This document shows, one piece after another, positions 17,065 to 25,226 of a stretch of 54,349 nucleotides of DNA (within the stretch, counting starts at the first letter, position 1; every line of letters starts with the position of its first letter). Position numbers and translations under genes: made by a program. Below the pieces are notes generated by a model. That model made no database searches, had not been told where the DNA came from, and saw only the letters and a list, made by a program, of their open reading frames with translations. Source of the DNA: an uncultured Lachnospiraceae bacterium (GTDB taxonomy: Bacteria > Bacillota > Clostridia > Lachnospirales > Lachnospiraceae); contig CAJUDQ010000001.1 of NCBI GenBank assembly GCA_910585215.1, positions 216,818 through 271,166 of the forward strand, read 5' to 3'.

Positions 17065-17196
17065 AGTCTACTCTCCTGATGTTCTTTATACTTTTTTAAT
17101 TTGCTCATGGCAAGAAAAATTTCCTTTTCTACTCAAAAAGAAAAAGTTGTTTCTTTTTAGAAATTTTCAGTTTTTACCATCCTGAACTTAAAGCTT

Positions 17197-17225
17197 ATTA
17201 TAACTCAAAGAATTGCATACTACAA
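17197..17225 (-). promoter_or_regulatory. Probable promoter of trkA-trkH
   Basis: A perfect -10 TATAAT (17197-17202) lies 17 bp from a weak -35 TTGTAG (17220-17225). The start would be near 17190, giving a 125-nt leader that is A/T-rich with a weak AAAAAGAAA/TTTCTTTTT hairpin. The rest of 17065-17428 contains no gene or clear terminator. Confidence 0.5.
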
Positions 17226-17428
17226 CCAGTAATTTTTGAATATATTTATTGAAAATCATAAAAATGAACCCTCAATTAAATTTGAGCCTATAAAAAGATA
17301 TATTTTGGGCAATAAAGAAGAAAATTTGTCAAAACGATATCTTTTCTAATTTTGTCATGGGTCTTATTTCCACAAGCAGGCAAAGCAGCCACTTTGTTTT
17401 ATCCACAGGCAACCTCCCTTATTTACAG

Positions 17429-18406
17429 TTATTTTTCAAAAATTGGTTCAACATAGTTTTTGATAAACTCCATTCTGTCCTTTGCTCTTGGCAGAAAAAC
17501 AGAGGTAATAGCAACCACCATATTCTTTTCTGGATTAACATAAATAATATTTCCTCCGTCGCCCATCGCTGTATATCCGTTATCCTGCTCACTAACCCAC
17601 CACAAATAGCCGTATGGCAGATTACGCTGTTTCCATCGACTTTGTTCCGACGTGCTTTCTACTACCCATTTTTCAGATATAATACGTTCGCCATTCCAAA
17701 TACCCTTACTCAAAAATAGCTGTCCGATTTTAGCCATATCCATTGGAGAAAGAGTAAGTCCCCATCCTGCTGTATTTATGCCTGTCGGACTTGCAACCCA
17801 GCCGCTTATATCGGTTGCTTTAGAAAAAGCCACCTGTTCTTCCTTGCTATGAAAAATAATACTCTTTTCAACGGTAATGCCCAATGGGTCAAACAGATTT
17901 TCTTTTGCAAAATCCAATACCGATTGTCCTGTTACTTCTACAAGGATACCCGATAGAATATCGGGGCCGATAATCGGAGCATATCGAAACTTTCCGATAC
18001 GTCCTTTGCCGCCTAACTTATCAAGCGAAAACTTTACCCAATCCATACTTGTGAAATACTTTATATATGGATTGAACATATATTTATAAGGAGCAGTCAT
18101 TGTAAGCAAATCTCTTATTGTAATGTTCTGTATCGTTTTTTCGCCTTTTTTGACAGTATATTGTGGATAGAACTCTAATACTTTTTGCTCAATGCTGTCT
18201 ATATAGCCCTTGTCCAAGGCAATTCCAAGCAATATGGAAATAATGCTTTTTGTTACTGAAAAAATATGAATACGGCTGGCTTCCGTATAACTATTGTAAT
18301 AATTTTCATAAACGGATTTCCCCTCTTTTAATATGGTCATACCTGCCATATTGGAATAATCCTTGCTAATGATATTTTCCAGTCTTGCAATCTGTTCTTG
18401 CTTCAT
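17429..18406 (-). CDS. Serine hydrolase, class C beta-lactamase family
   Basis: This 325-residue serine hydrolase has a beta-lactamase/penicillin-binding fold. The nucleophile motif SxxK is SVTK at residues 50-53 (after RIHIF). A tyrosine in RYAPIIGPD takes the place of the usual Y-x-N. The C-terminal part has YGYLWW, GDGGN and VAITSVF typical of the family. There is no signal peptide, so it is probably an intracellular esterase or peptidase rather than a secreted lactamase. It follows the MerR regulator gene by 32 bases and should share its promoter. It may be the regulator's main output, acting on or modifying an effector molecule, but that is inference. Confidence 0.85.
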   Translation of the reverse strand: MKQEQIARLENIISKDYSNMAGMTILKEGKSVYENYYNSYTEASRIHIFSVTKSIISILLGIALDKGYIDSIEQKVLEFYPQYTVKKGEKTIQNITIRDLLTMTAPYKYMFNPYIKYFTSMDWVKFSLDKLGGKGRIGKFRYAPIIGPDILSGILVEVTGQSVLDFAKENLFDPLGITVEKSIIFHSKEEQVAFSKATDISGWVASPTGINTAGWGLTLSPMDMAKIGQLFLSKGIWNGERIISEKWVVESTSEQSRWKQRNLPYGYLWWVSEQDNGYTAMGDGGNIIYVNPEKNMVVAITSVFLPRAKDRMEFIKNYVEPIFEK

Positions 18407-18438
18407 TTGCTTTTTCCTCTATAATTAGTTTGAATTTA

Positions 18439-19269
18439 TCATTTTGATATAATTTTTTTAACAGGATAATATATTTCAGTTATATTATCTTTTGCATCTA
18501 CAGTCTGTGAGGGGTCTGTCACATAGACTTCAAACAGAGCATCTGTATTTTGATACCCCTCTTTTTCTGCCCATTCTCGCTGTTTAGCATAAACAGAAGA
18601 AAGCTGTGTATATGCCCCGTGTAAAATCGTTTTTAGGCATAATCTGGGACAGAAATCTCTCGTTCCAGTTGCATACTCTTGTACAGGTATGGCAAACTCT
18701 GTATCCAAACCAGATGGAGTGTATTCTGCGCTGTGGAAAAGCACCATTGGTTCACCACTCGTTGTTAGCTTATCAACTGCAATCCTTTTGAATAATTTTT
18801 CATAACACTTGATATATTCGCTAGGGAAATCTTCTGCTTGTACTGTTTTTCGAATAGATAAGAGAGACATTTTAGGTACATCTACAAGCTGAACATCTAT
18901 CTCGTCCATATACGACATGATAGATTTGCCCCTCTCAATAGCCGATATGTCGTCCTCTAATTGTGTTAAAATCTGTCTGTAATTATCCACCTGCTTTTCA
19001 ATTTCTTTTTTCTTGTGAAGAAACGCAAGATATAAATTATCGTCTTGTGTTTCTTCCGACTGCAAAACTGCCTTAATTTCATCTAACGAAAAAGAATATG
19101 CCTTTAACCGATTGATAAACAACATTTTTTTAAGCTGTTCAATCGAATAATAGCGATAACCATTTTCAGGATTAACCTCACTTGGCTCAAGCAAACCAAT
19201 TTCAGCGTAATAGCGAAGTGTCTTTGTTGATACCTTACATATATTTGAAAATTCTCCGATTGATAACAT
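18439..19269 (-). CDS. MerR-family regulator with GyrI-like effector domain
   Basis: This 276-residue regulator has an N-terminal winged helix (residues 1-70; IGEFSNICKVSTKTLRYYAEIGLLEP is the MerR hallmark region), a coiled-coil dimer helix (about 75-115), and a C-terminal GyrI-like/BmrR-type ligand pocket (about 120-276) that binds small, often cationic or lipophilic drugs. MerR proteins twist promoters with long spacers. The gene's own promoter at 19293-19323 has exactly such a 19-bp spacer and a dyad, so autoregulation is likely. The serine hydrolase gene downstream is co-transcribed. Confidence 0.9.
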   Translation of the reverse strand: MLSIGEFSNICKVSTKTLRYYAEIGLLEPSEVNPENGYRYYSIEQLKKMLFINRLKAYSFSLDEIKAVLQSEETQDDNLYLAFLHKKKEIEKQVDNYRQILTQLEDDISAIERGKSIMSYMDEIDVQLVDVPKMSLLSIRKTVQAEDFPSEYIKCYEKLFKRIAVDKLTTSGEPMVLFHSAEYTPSGLDTEFAIPVQEYATGTRDFCPRLCLKTILHGAYTQLSSVYAKQREWAEKEGYQNTDALFEVYVTDPSQTVDAKDNITEIYYPVKKIISK

Positions 19270-19292
19270 AGAAATCCTCCTTGTCGCTATAT

Positions 19293-19323
19293 AGTATAAA
19301 CCTTACCGTAAGGGAAAGGTCAA
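19293..19323 (-). promoter_or_regulatory. MerR-type promoter with 19-bp spacer and dyad operator
   Basis: On the minus strand: -35 TTGACC (19318-19323), a 19-bp spacer, -10 TATACT (19293-19298). Inside the spacer, ACCTT and AAGGT arms form an imperfect dyad around CCCTTACGG. This is the diagnostic layout of MerR-activated promoters and lies 24 bases upstream of the regulator's ATG. Confidence 0.85.
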
Positions 19324-19484
19324 CAAGGTTTTTGCTCTTGCTGTATATATTATAATCACTGAAACAACCCATATCAAACACATTTGTTCTTTGTAAATTG
19401 AATATAGGTGGTTGCATCTAAAAACCGATAGATGTGTAAAATATTCATCGTCCAATAGAACTGAGATATGTTATAACAGCATGT

Positions 19485-19605
19485 CTGCCTAGGGAGCTAT
19501 ATGCTCTGCTCTAGGATGGGTGATGGCACACCCATACCTTGCACTGCGACCTGCCAGAAATGGACTCGTCAGCCGCTAAATAGCGACAGGTAAGAAGAAT
19601 CCCCC
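19485..19605 (+). ncRNA. Structured RNA candidate, TnpB omega-RNA-like
   Basis: The gene-free stretch 19324-19614 holds a compact set of helices. CCTAG/CTAGG (19488-19492 with 19511-19515) encloses GAGC/GCTC. A 7-bp stem ATGGGTG/CACCCAT follows (19516-19522 with 19529-19535). Then ACCTG/CAGGT (19549-19553 with 19587-19591) encloses two hairpins: CCA-GAAA-TGG (19554-19563) and CGCT-AAAT-AGCG (19574-19585). The GNRA tetraloop favours the plus strand. A weak plus-strand promoter, TTGCAT-N17-TGTAAA, lies at 19412-19440. The three-way junction and the GAAGAATCCCCC end remind me of IS605/TnpB right-end guide RNAs, but no tnpB is present. The family assignment is a guess. The structure itself is visible. 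Confidence 0.5.
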
Positions 19606-19614
19606 ACAAAAAAA

Positions 19615-22533
19615 CTATTTGTCTAATTCTTTAACTGCCACTGATACACCCCCATTTTTTTCCATCATTCCAGACACAGAAATCTCCCATATTTTTTTGT
19701 CTTTTTCTGCTACAATGATTGATTGGAAATCATGACATCGCACAGATTCGATACAGCCAACAGTTTTTCCACCCTCTACAAGCGTAATAAATCCCGCCTT
19801 TGTATCTTGTATAGTAAAGCTGACTGTCTTTTTCAGTGGTTCTTCAAGATATCCTTCTTCTGCCTTTCTATTCTCCTCTGTAAATGTATCCTCTTTATAT
19901 GGATACTTGCCTACTGTTACATCACCAGACTGCGGCCATGCCCTCCACACTGATGTTTCCGGCATATAATCCATAATATCATTTCCATTTACACGAGACT
20001 GAGCATTATGGAAATGCAGGCAAATTATTCCTTCCATTTCCATTGTATAGCAATTTTGAATAAACTGTCCGGCTCCAAAAGGGTCCTCTGAAAAGTGTTC
20101 TCTTTTTACTGCCTTCTCAAAGTCAAAGCCGCATTTATCAAATTTCCCCATAGGATGATACATACAGTCATAGCGATGTTCCTGCTGCCCTTCCAAATAA
20201 TCCCATACAATACAATATCCATGAAAGAGTATCAGCAGACGCCTTTGAAAGACAGGCTCCGAATATTCACCGATATCCCCCTGTTTTCTGGGCTTTTCCG
20301 GTTTTAAAATCATTCTCCCTTCTATCATGCACTTTTCTTCCGGAAAAGTATATGGATATGGCGTCTGCCCTCCATAGGGCGGGTCAAACCATTCTGTCAC
20401 TGTCTGCGCGCACACCGCCTGAAATGTATCAGTATCCTCATAATAAATGCACTGGCATGGAGACGGCTTCTGCATTCTGCCATCCACTACTGTCATATTG
20501 TGGGCTATGGAAGTCTGCACCCACATCTTAAACAAAAAGGAATCATACCCAAACCATGCATATTCATTATTGTGGAAGGTCATATCATCTTTTATAAAAG
20601 AAGCAAGACTCAACCTGTCATAGTGTCCGTGATATCCTCCATGCCCTCCAAATTTCAATACTGCCTGTGCAGTTTTATTACGCAGGATTCCAAAACCTGC
20701 CGCTGGCAGCAGCAAAGACGTTTTTCCCAGTTCAAACGTATCTTCTTTCTCAGTTACCAGAAGCGTTTCCGGCAAAGCCGCCAAATCTCCAATCTGTTTA
20801 TAAAGCGGTTCTTTATAAAGATAGTATACCTTTTGATAAAGTTCTGCAAAATTCTGTTCATTGCTGTCATTTACCGAAAACAAAATGCCTTTGTCTGTCA
20901 AAAGCTTTGCTGTACAGTCAAAAAAATCTTTCAGACATCGGTTTGTCTTATTTAATTTCTCAAACCGCTGAAAGCTCATACCAAGAAATGGTTTTTTATC
21001 CTCTGCCCATGTCTCCCGCATAGACCATGGCGAATGAAGGATATTCCGTTCAAATGACGCCGAAACCTTTCTGTTTTTCAGTGAAATCCCACAATTTTCC
21101 GCCGCATTGACAATATCAAAAAACAATTCCCCCGCAAGACGGACATATCCGGAGGCCTCCTCGAAATACATACCGTCATCAAGGAATACCGCAGAGAGCA
21201 AATCATCAAATCCGTTGTAACCATACAAAAAGCGCTCCGTCATCTCATAATCTTGAAGAACAAGCGCGCACAACAGCCCAGCACCACATTCCGCCACTTG
21301 AAAGTTATTGCCGTCTCCATCCGTAAGTCTCCATGATGAAAAACTCATATAAGCTCTGAAACATTTTTCTATCTGTTTGTGCTGTTGGAATGAAAACTGG
21401 TCATAAAGAATATCATAACTCATTGCCACTTTATTAAAAAACTCTGCCTCCTGCACCCACCCTGCACTCTGGGCACGACACACCTTGAAGTCTCCTCTTG
21501 TGTATTCCTCCCGACTCTCAATAAAACTAAAATATGATTTCCTTGTTGCAAGATACCCTCTTTCTGTATCGAGCAGCCCTTCAAAGAACTGCATTGCTTT
21601 TTCGAAATATTTCCTGTTTTCTGTAATTTTCCATGCCACTGCTGTATGAAAAAGCATATTTTGCACATATGCAGGATATACAAATTCCTCATTTTCAGAC
21701 GGTTTTGGCACCTCCCAGTTATTTGCCGGCTCCACATAAGTTCTGCAAAATACTTTATAAAGTTCATTGTCTTTGGCAAACGCAGCCTTTCGTTTCTGCC
21801 ATTGTTCCTCTTTCAAAAAAAGATAAGGATGCGTCATCTTTTTTGATGTCTGCAAAATAACTTTTTTTGCCTCGGCACTGTTTCCGTCTGGTATAAAAAG
21901 AAATGTACTTTTCTCCAGCCCTCCTGCTGGAATATCCTCTGTCACTTCAACTTTCACACTATATTCCTTGCTTTCATAGGGCTCCAGTACCGTATATGGC
22001 AGATATTTTGTGGGAAGACATTCCTTTCCATACAGGCTTTGACAGATATTAACCACTATCTGTTTCTCTGATTTATTTACAAGAACTACTGGATATTCCA
22101 CCCACTCTTTGGTTTCTCCCGTTTTGGAAGAGTTTTCTACCTGCACATCAAGGCTTCCCACTGTATCAGCCGTAATTTTTTTCAATATCACTGGACCTCC
22201 TGTCAGAAGTTTTACGGAAATGCCATCCAGATATTTAAGGAAAGCCCGCACCATCTGCCGAAATGCAAACTGCTCAAAGGGAACAGCTACAGACCGCCTT
22301 CCTTTTCCTGCTACTGTCACACGCCCCTTGATACTGGGAAAAAATTCTGGCCTTGCAATTTGCAGGGGATACAGAGTTATTTCAAACTCCGAAATTCTAT
22401 CTTCTAACAATTCTATTTCCAGACGAATTTCCTCCTGTTTGGAAATGTCAGTTACTTTTGGCAAAACAGCCCGATATTCAGGTGTCTTTGCAGTCAGCTT
22501 TTTTGAAATACTATCTAAAATTATCTGTTCCAT
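19615..22533 (-). CDS. Heparinase II/III-family polysaccharide lyase-like protein
   Basis: This large protein of 972 residues resembles heparinase II/III and alginate lyases, which cleave uronic-acid polysaccharides by beta-elimination. The N-terminal 240 or so residues are beta-rich. An alpha/alpha-toroid follows (residues about 250-590, with AECGAGLLCALVLQDYE and SGYVRLAGELFFDI). The family block comes next: GGHGGYHGHYDRLS, EYAWFGYD, then SIAHNMTVVDGRMQKP, with its catalytic His/Tyr candidates. A beta-sheet C-terminus closes it. No signal peptide is visible, so it may act on imported oligosaccharides. I chose ATG 22533 (GGAGAG upstream) over an in-frame start at 22566. It stands alone, without transporters or other glycan genes. 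Substrate unknown. Confidence 0.75.
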   Translation of the reverse strand: MEQIILDSISKKLTAKTPEYRAVLPKVTDISKQEEIRLEIELLEDRISEFEITLYPLQIARPEFFPSIKGRVTVAGKGRRSVAVPFEQFAFRQMVRAFLKYLDGISVKLLTGGPVILKKITADTVGSLDVQVENSSKTGETKEWVEYPVVLVNKSEKQIVVNICQSLYGKECLPTKYLPYTVLEPYESKEYSVKVEVTEDIPAGGLEKSTFLFIPDGNSAEAKKVILQTSKKMTHPYLFLKEEQWQKRKAAFAKDNELYKVFCRTYVEPANNWEVPKPSENEEFVYPAYVQNMLFHTAVAWKITENRKYFEKAMQFFEGLLDTERGYLATRKSYFSFIESREEYTRGDFKVCRAQSAGWVQEAEFFNKVAMSYDILYDQFSFQQHKQIEKCFRAYMSFSSWRLTDGDGNNFQVAECGAGLLCALVLQDYEMTERFLYGYNGFDDLLSAVFLDDGMYFEEASGYVRLAGELFFDIVNAAENCGISLKNRKVSASFERNILHSPWSMRETWAEDKKPFLGMSFQRFEKLNKTNRCLKDFFDCTAKLLTDKGILFSVNDSNEQNFAELYQKVYYLYKEPLYKQIGDLAALPETLLVTEKEDTFELGKTSLLLPAAGFGILRNKTAQAVLKFGGHGGYHGHYDRLSLASFIKDDMTFHNNEYAWFGYDSFLFKMWVQTSIAHNMTVVDGRMQKPSPCQCIYYEDTDTFQAVCAQTVTEWFDPPYGGQTPYPYTFPEEKCMIEGRMILKPEKPRKQGDIGEYSEPVFQRRLLILFHGYCIVWDYLEGQQEHRYDCMYHPMGKFDKCGFDFEKAVKREHFSEDPFGAGQFIQNCYTMEMEGIICLHFHNAQSRVNGNDIMDYMPETSVWRAWPQSGDVTVGKYPYKEDTFTEENRKAEEGYLEEPLKKTVSFTIQDTKAGFITLVEGGKTVGCIESVRCHDFQSIIVAEKDKKIWEISVSGMMEKNGGVSVAVKELDK

Positions 22534-22718
22534 AAAAATCAACTCTCCTTTTTTATCAATTTTCAATATCTCTATGTATGCAAAACGCGCTTTCTTATGG
22601 CATATATCTTAGGTCTTTTACAAATAAAATTCAATTACATATTCAATAATAAACTGACTTTTTCTGCAAAAAATTTTACGATATACTCTATTATAACAAA
22701 CGATTATTAGTAATAAAC

Positions 22719-22747
22719 TTGACTTTTTCTGTATAATAGTTTAAAAT
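22719..22747 (+). promoter_or_regulatory. Promoter of the AAA/DUF234 ATPase gene
   Basis: TTGACT (22719-22724), a 17-bp spacer and TAAAAT (22742-22747) lie 79 bases before the ATG. The segment AATAAACTTGACTTTTTCTG is duplicated, minus one base, about 62 bases upstream (near 22647), giving a second promoter-like copy. Between promoter and gene, ATTACAAAAAA and TTTTTTGTAAT form an 11-bp inverted repeat. Confidence 0.5.
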
Positions 22748-22825
22748 AAACGAAATTACAAAAAACTTTATTATAAAAAACTTTTTTGTAATATAATAAT
22801 ATAAGATAAGAAAGCGGGGAAATAT

Positions 22826-24217
22826 ATGTTTATTGGAAGAAGTAAAGAATTGGAAACTCTTGAGAAATTATATCATCAAAATTCTTTTCAATTTGTTGTA
22901 ATATACGGCAGACGTCGCATAGGAAAAACAACTTTAATAAACGAATTTATCAAGGGGAAAAAAGCGGTTTTTTATCCAAGTATTGATTCGAATATAAAAC
23001 AAAATTTAGAGCTTTTTAGCAACAGCGTTCTATCATCCCTGACCGATATTCCTGTAAATACGACATTTAAAAATTTTGAAGATATTTTTGAATATATTTA
23101 CCAGACAGCCAAAAATGAACGTTTCATTCTTGCCATAGACGAATATCCTTACCTTGCAAACTGTTATCATGGAATTTCTTCTCTGTTGTCCGCCTTTATT
23201 GACCATAAGTTCCAAAACAGCCGGCTTATGCTGATTCTCTGCGGTTCATCCCTATCCTTTATGGAAAATCAGGTGCTTGGTTATCAAAGTCCCCTATATG
23301 GAAGAAGAACCGCCCAAATGAAGATAGCCCCTTTTACTTATAAAGAATGTTCACAATACTATAAAAATTTCGAGAGGAAAGAATTGGCTCTTGCCTATGG
23401 CGTAACTGGCGGAATACCATTGTATATGTCGAAAATAAACGACAGCATATCAATGGAAGAAAATATTAAAAACAACTTTTTTGATATGTCGGCATATCTT
23501 TTTGAGGAACCCGCAAACCTCATGAAACAGGAATGTCGGGAACCTATGCAATATAATGCTATTATAAAGTCTATCGCAGAAGGCGCAGTAAAAATTAGTG
23601 AAATTTCCACTGTTTCCGGTTTAAACGATACCAGCCTCACCAGTAATTATATCAATAAATTGATATCTTTAGGCATTGTAGAAAAAAAATATCCTTATAA
23701 ATCGAAAAGCACCAAAAAGACTATCTACCGGTTATCTGACAATATGTTCCGTTTCTGGTATAGATTTGTTCCTGCAAATCTTTCCTTAATCGGACAGGGT
23801 GCAAAAGATAAGATATATCAGCGAATTAAAAATCAAATTACAGCATATATGGGGTTTGTATTTGAAGAAATCTGCCAACAGTATTTATGGAAAGAAAACT
23901 TAAAAGGAAATACGCCAATTGATTTTACAGATATGGGATGCTGGTGGGGAAACGACCCAGTGGAAAAATGTGAGACAGAAATTGATATCCTTGCAGATAA
24001 TGACGAAGGTGAGGCAATCTTTGCAGAGTGTAAATGGCGAAATGAATCTGTAGGTGAGGCGGAATTAAAACATCTGCAGCATCAAAGCACTCTGTTTCAT
24101 TATCGGCGGAATGTATTAATGATATTTTCACGAAGTGGATTTACTGCGGGCTGCCACGCATTGGCAGAAAGAACAGGCGATGTATATTTGATTGACTTTG
24201 AAGATATGGAATGGTAA
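22826..24217 (+). CDS. AAA ATPase with DUF234 nuclease-like C-terminal domain
   Basis: This 463-residue protein belongs to the ATPase_2/DUF234 family, common in archaea and Clostridia and of unknown cellular role. Walker A is GRRRIGKTT (about residues 28-36), Walker B is FILAIDEYPYL (about 99-109), and sensor 1 lies in LILCGSS. A winged-helix segment follows (KISEISTVSGLNDTSLTSNYINKL region). The C-terminal DUF234 part has ETEIDILAD followed by EAIFAECKW, matching the D-x(n)-E-x-K spacing of PD-(D/E)XK nucleases. It is one of the few plus-strand genes in the window and has its own promoter. Past the TAA the same frame stays open for over 300 bases, with peptide-like sequence (KIIDTTYSDFGWELS), which may be a decayed gene. 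Confidence 0.82.
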   Translation: MFIGRSKELETLEKLYHQNSFQFVVIYGRRRIGKTTLINEFIKGKKAVFYPSIDSNIKQNLELFSNSVLSSLTDIPVNTTFKNFEDIFEYIYQTAKNERFILAIDEYPYLANCYHGISSLLSAFIDHKFQNSRLMLILCGSSLSFMENQVLGYQSPLYGRRTAQMKIAPFTYKECSQYYKNFERKELALAYGVTGGIPLYMSKINDSISMEENIKNNFFDMSAYLFEEPANLMKQECREPMQYNAIIKSIAEGAVKISEISTVSGLNDTSLTSNYINKLISLGIVEKKYPYKSKSTKKTIYRLSDNMFRFWYRFVPANLSLIGQGAKDKIYQRIKNQITAYMGFVFEEICQQYLWKENLKGNTPIDFTDMGCWWGNDPVEKCETEIDILADNDEGEAIFAECKWRNESVGEAELKHLQHQSTLFHYRRNVLMIFSRSGFTAGCHALAERTGDVYLIDFEDMEW

Positions 24218-24374
24218 ACTAAGGCTGCCGCACTAAAAATAATTGATACGACATATAGTGATTTTGGCTGGGAATTGTCATACGACAAAGAAGCAGACGC
24301 TCTTATCTGTAACAAAAATAACACAGAATGTTTCCCTTATATTTTTTTAGACAAAATAAGCGGCATTCTTATCT

Positions 24375-24608
24375 TTACTCCTCCACATTCAATATTTTCA
24401 TCAATTCGTCTTTTTGATTTTGAACACAGCATTCCACAGCTTTTCTTATTTCATCTTCGGATATGCTGGGAGGAAACATCTCTCTTGGAACTCCATGACC
24501 AAACATCGCAGCATATTTTTGTTCCAATTCAAATTTTTCATTATCAAAATCATTGATATCTTCGTCAATTAATTTATTCATAAAATATAATATTTTATCT
24601 TTCATCAT
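24375..24608 (-). CDS. Small hypothetical protein, 77 residues
   Basis: I do not recognise this protein. It is acidic and predicted mostly helical, with an FGHGVPREMFPPSISEDEIRKA segment in the middle and no membrane helix or signal. It starts with tandem ATG codons at 24608, with GGAG about 11 bases upstream. Codon use and amino-acid composition look like a real gene. It is convergent with the plus-strand ATPase. Confidence 0.6.
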   Translation of the reverse strand: MMKDKILYFMNKLIDEDINDFDNEKFELEQKYAAMFGHGVPREMFPPSISEDEIRKAVECCVQNQKDELMKILNVEE

Positions 24609-24711
24609 TTATGATAATACTCCGTTATTTACAAGGTTTTGTTTTTGCTGTTCCAATTTTTGAATGGAGAAGGAAATGACTGTTTTAATATTATACGATT
24701 TTACACTACTC

Positions 24712-24957
24712 TCAAACTAAAGGTATTAACCTTGCATCAAAATATTCAATGTCAATATATTGGCGTTTTTCTAGAAATAAAATCAGCTCATCTATTCTAG
24801 ACTCCTTGCCCTGTACTTCCATTTCCACAGAACCATCACACAAGTTTTTTACCCAGCCTGTAAGTCCAAGCTGCCTTGCCTTATTTACTGAATAATATCT
24901 GAATCCAACACCCTGTACTCTTCCATAGAAAATAATATGCTTTCGTATGTTGTCCAT
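24712..24957 (-). CDS. acyP: Acylphosphatase
   Basis: This 81-residue acylphosphatase hydrolyses carboxyl-phosphate bonds in small metabolites such as acetyl or carbamoyl phosphate. It carries the signature GRVQGVGFR (residues 13-21) with the catalytic Arg, then GLTGWVKNLCDGSVE with the catalytic Asn. It is slightly shorter than the usual 90 residues, with the loss at the C-terminus. It starts at ATG 24957 with AGGAGG 9 bases upstream. It is a single-gene unit between the small hypothetical protein and an inverted repeat at 25064-25143. Confidence 0.93.
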   Translation of the reverse strand: MDNIRKHIIFYGRVQGVGFRYYSVNKARQLGLTGWVKNLCDGSVEMEVQGKESRIDELILFLEKRQYIDIEYFDARLIPLV

Positions 24958-25063
24958 TTATATTAACCTCCTGACTATCTTATCTCCTACCCAATACATA
25001 AGCAGGTCAGAATATTATAACCTTTATCATCTCAGCACCTCTATAATTTCTGTTTTGTCAAAA

Positions 25064-25143
25064 TGATTGTATGGAGTTATATACAGTAATTTTTGATTTC
25101 GTTATACTATATATTCCGCCTAATGCGCAGCTCCATACAATCA
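25064..25143. repeat. 13-bp inverted repeat with 54-base interior
   Basis: TGATTGTATGGAG (25064-25076) and its exact complement (25131-25143) enclose 54 AT-rich bases containing GCCTAATGCGCAG. It lies between the DUF4132 stop and acyP. The loop is long for a terminator, so it may be a tiny miniature element or an mRNA 3' structure. Confidence 0.55.
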
Positions 25144-25226
25144 CTTTTTAAATAAATCTTATTATATATTTACCAAAAAAATAAATAATTATGTTTTCTA
25201 TGTTTACAGAATCAGCCTTTGGCTAA

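Noticed and set aside
17065..17190. c-di-AMP (ydaO) riboswitch ahead of trkA
   Set aside because: The leader is short and A/T-rich, without the G-rich conserved blocks of that class.
19560..19576. CTGACGAG on the minus strand, similar to a hammerhead ribozyme core
   Set aside because: No matching GAAA core segment and cleavage stem follow in the right order. The plus-strand fold explains the bases better.
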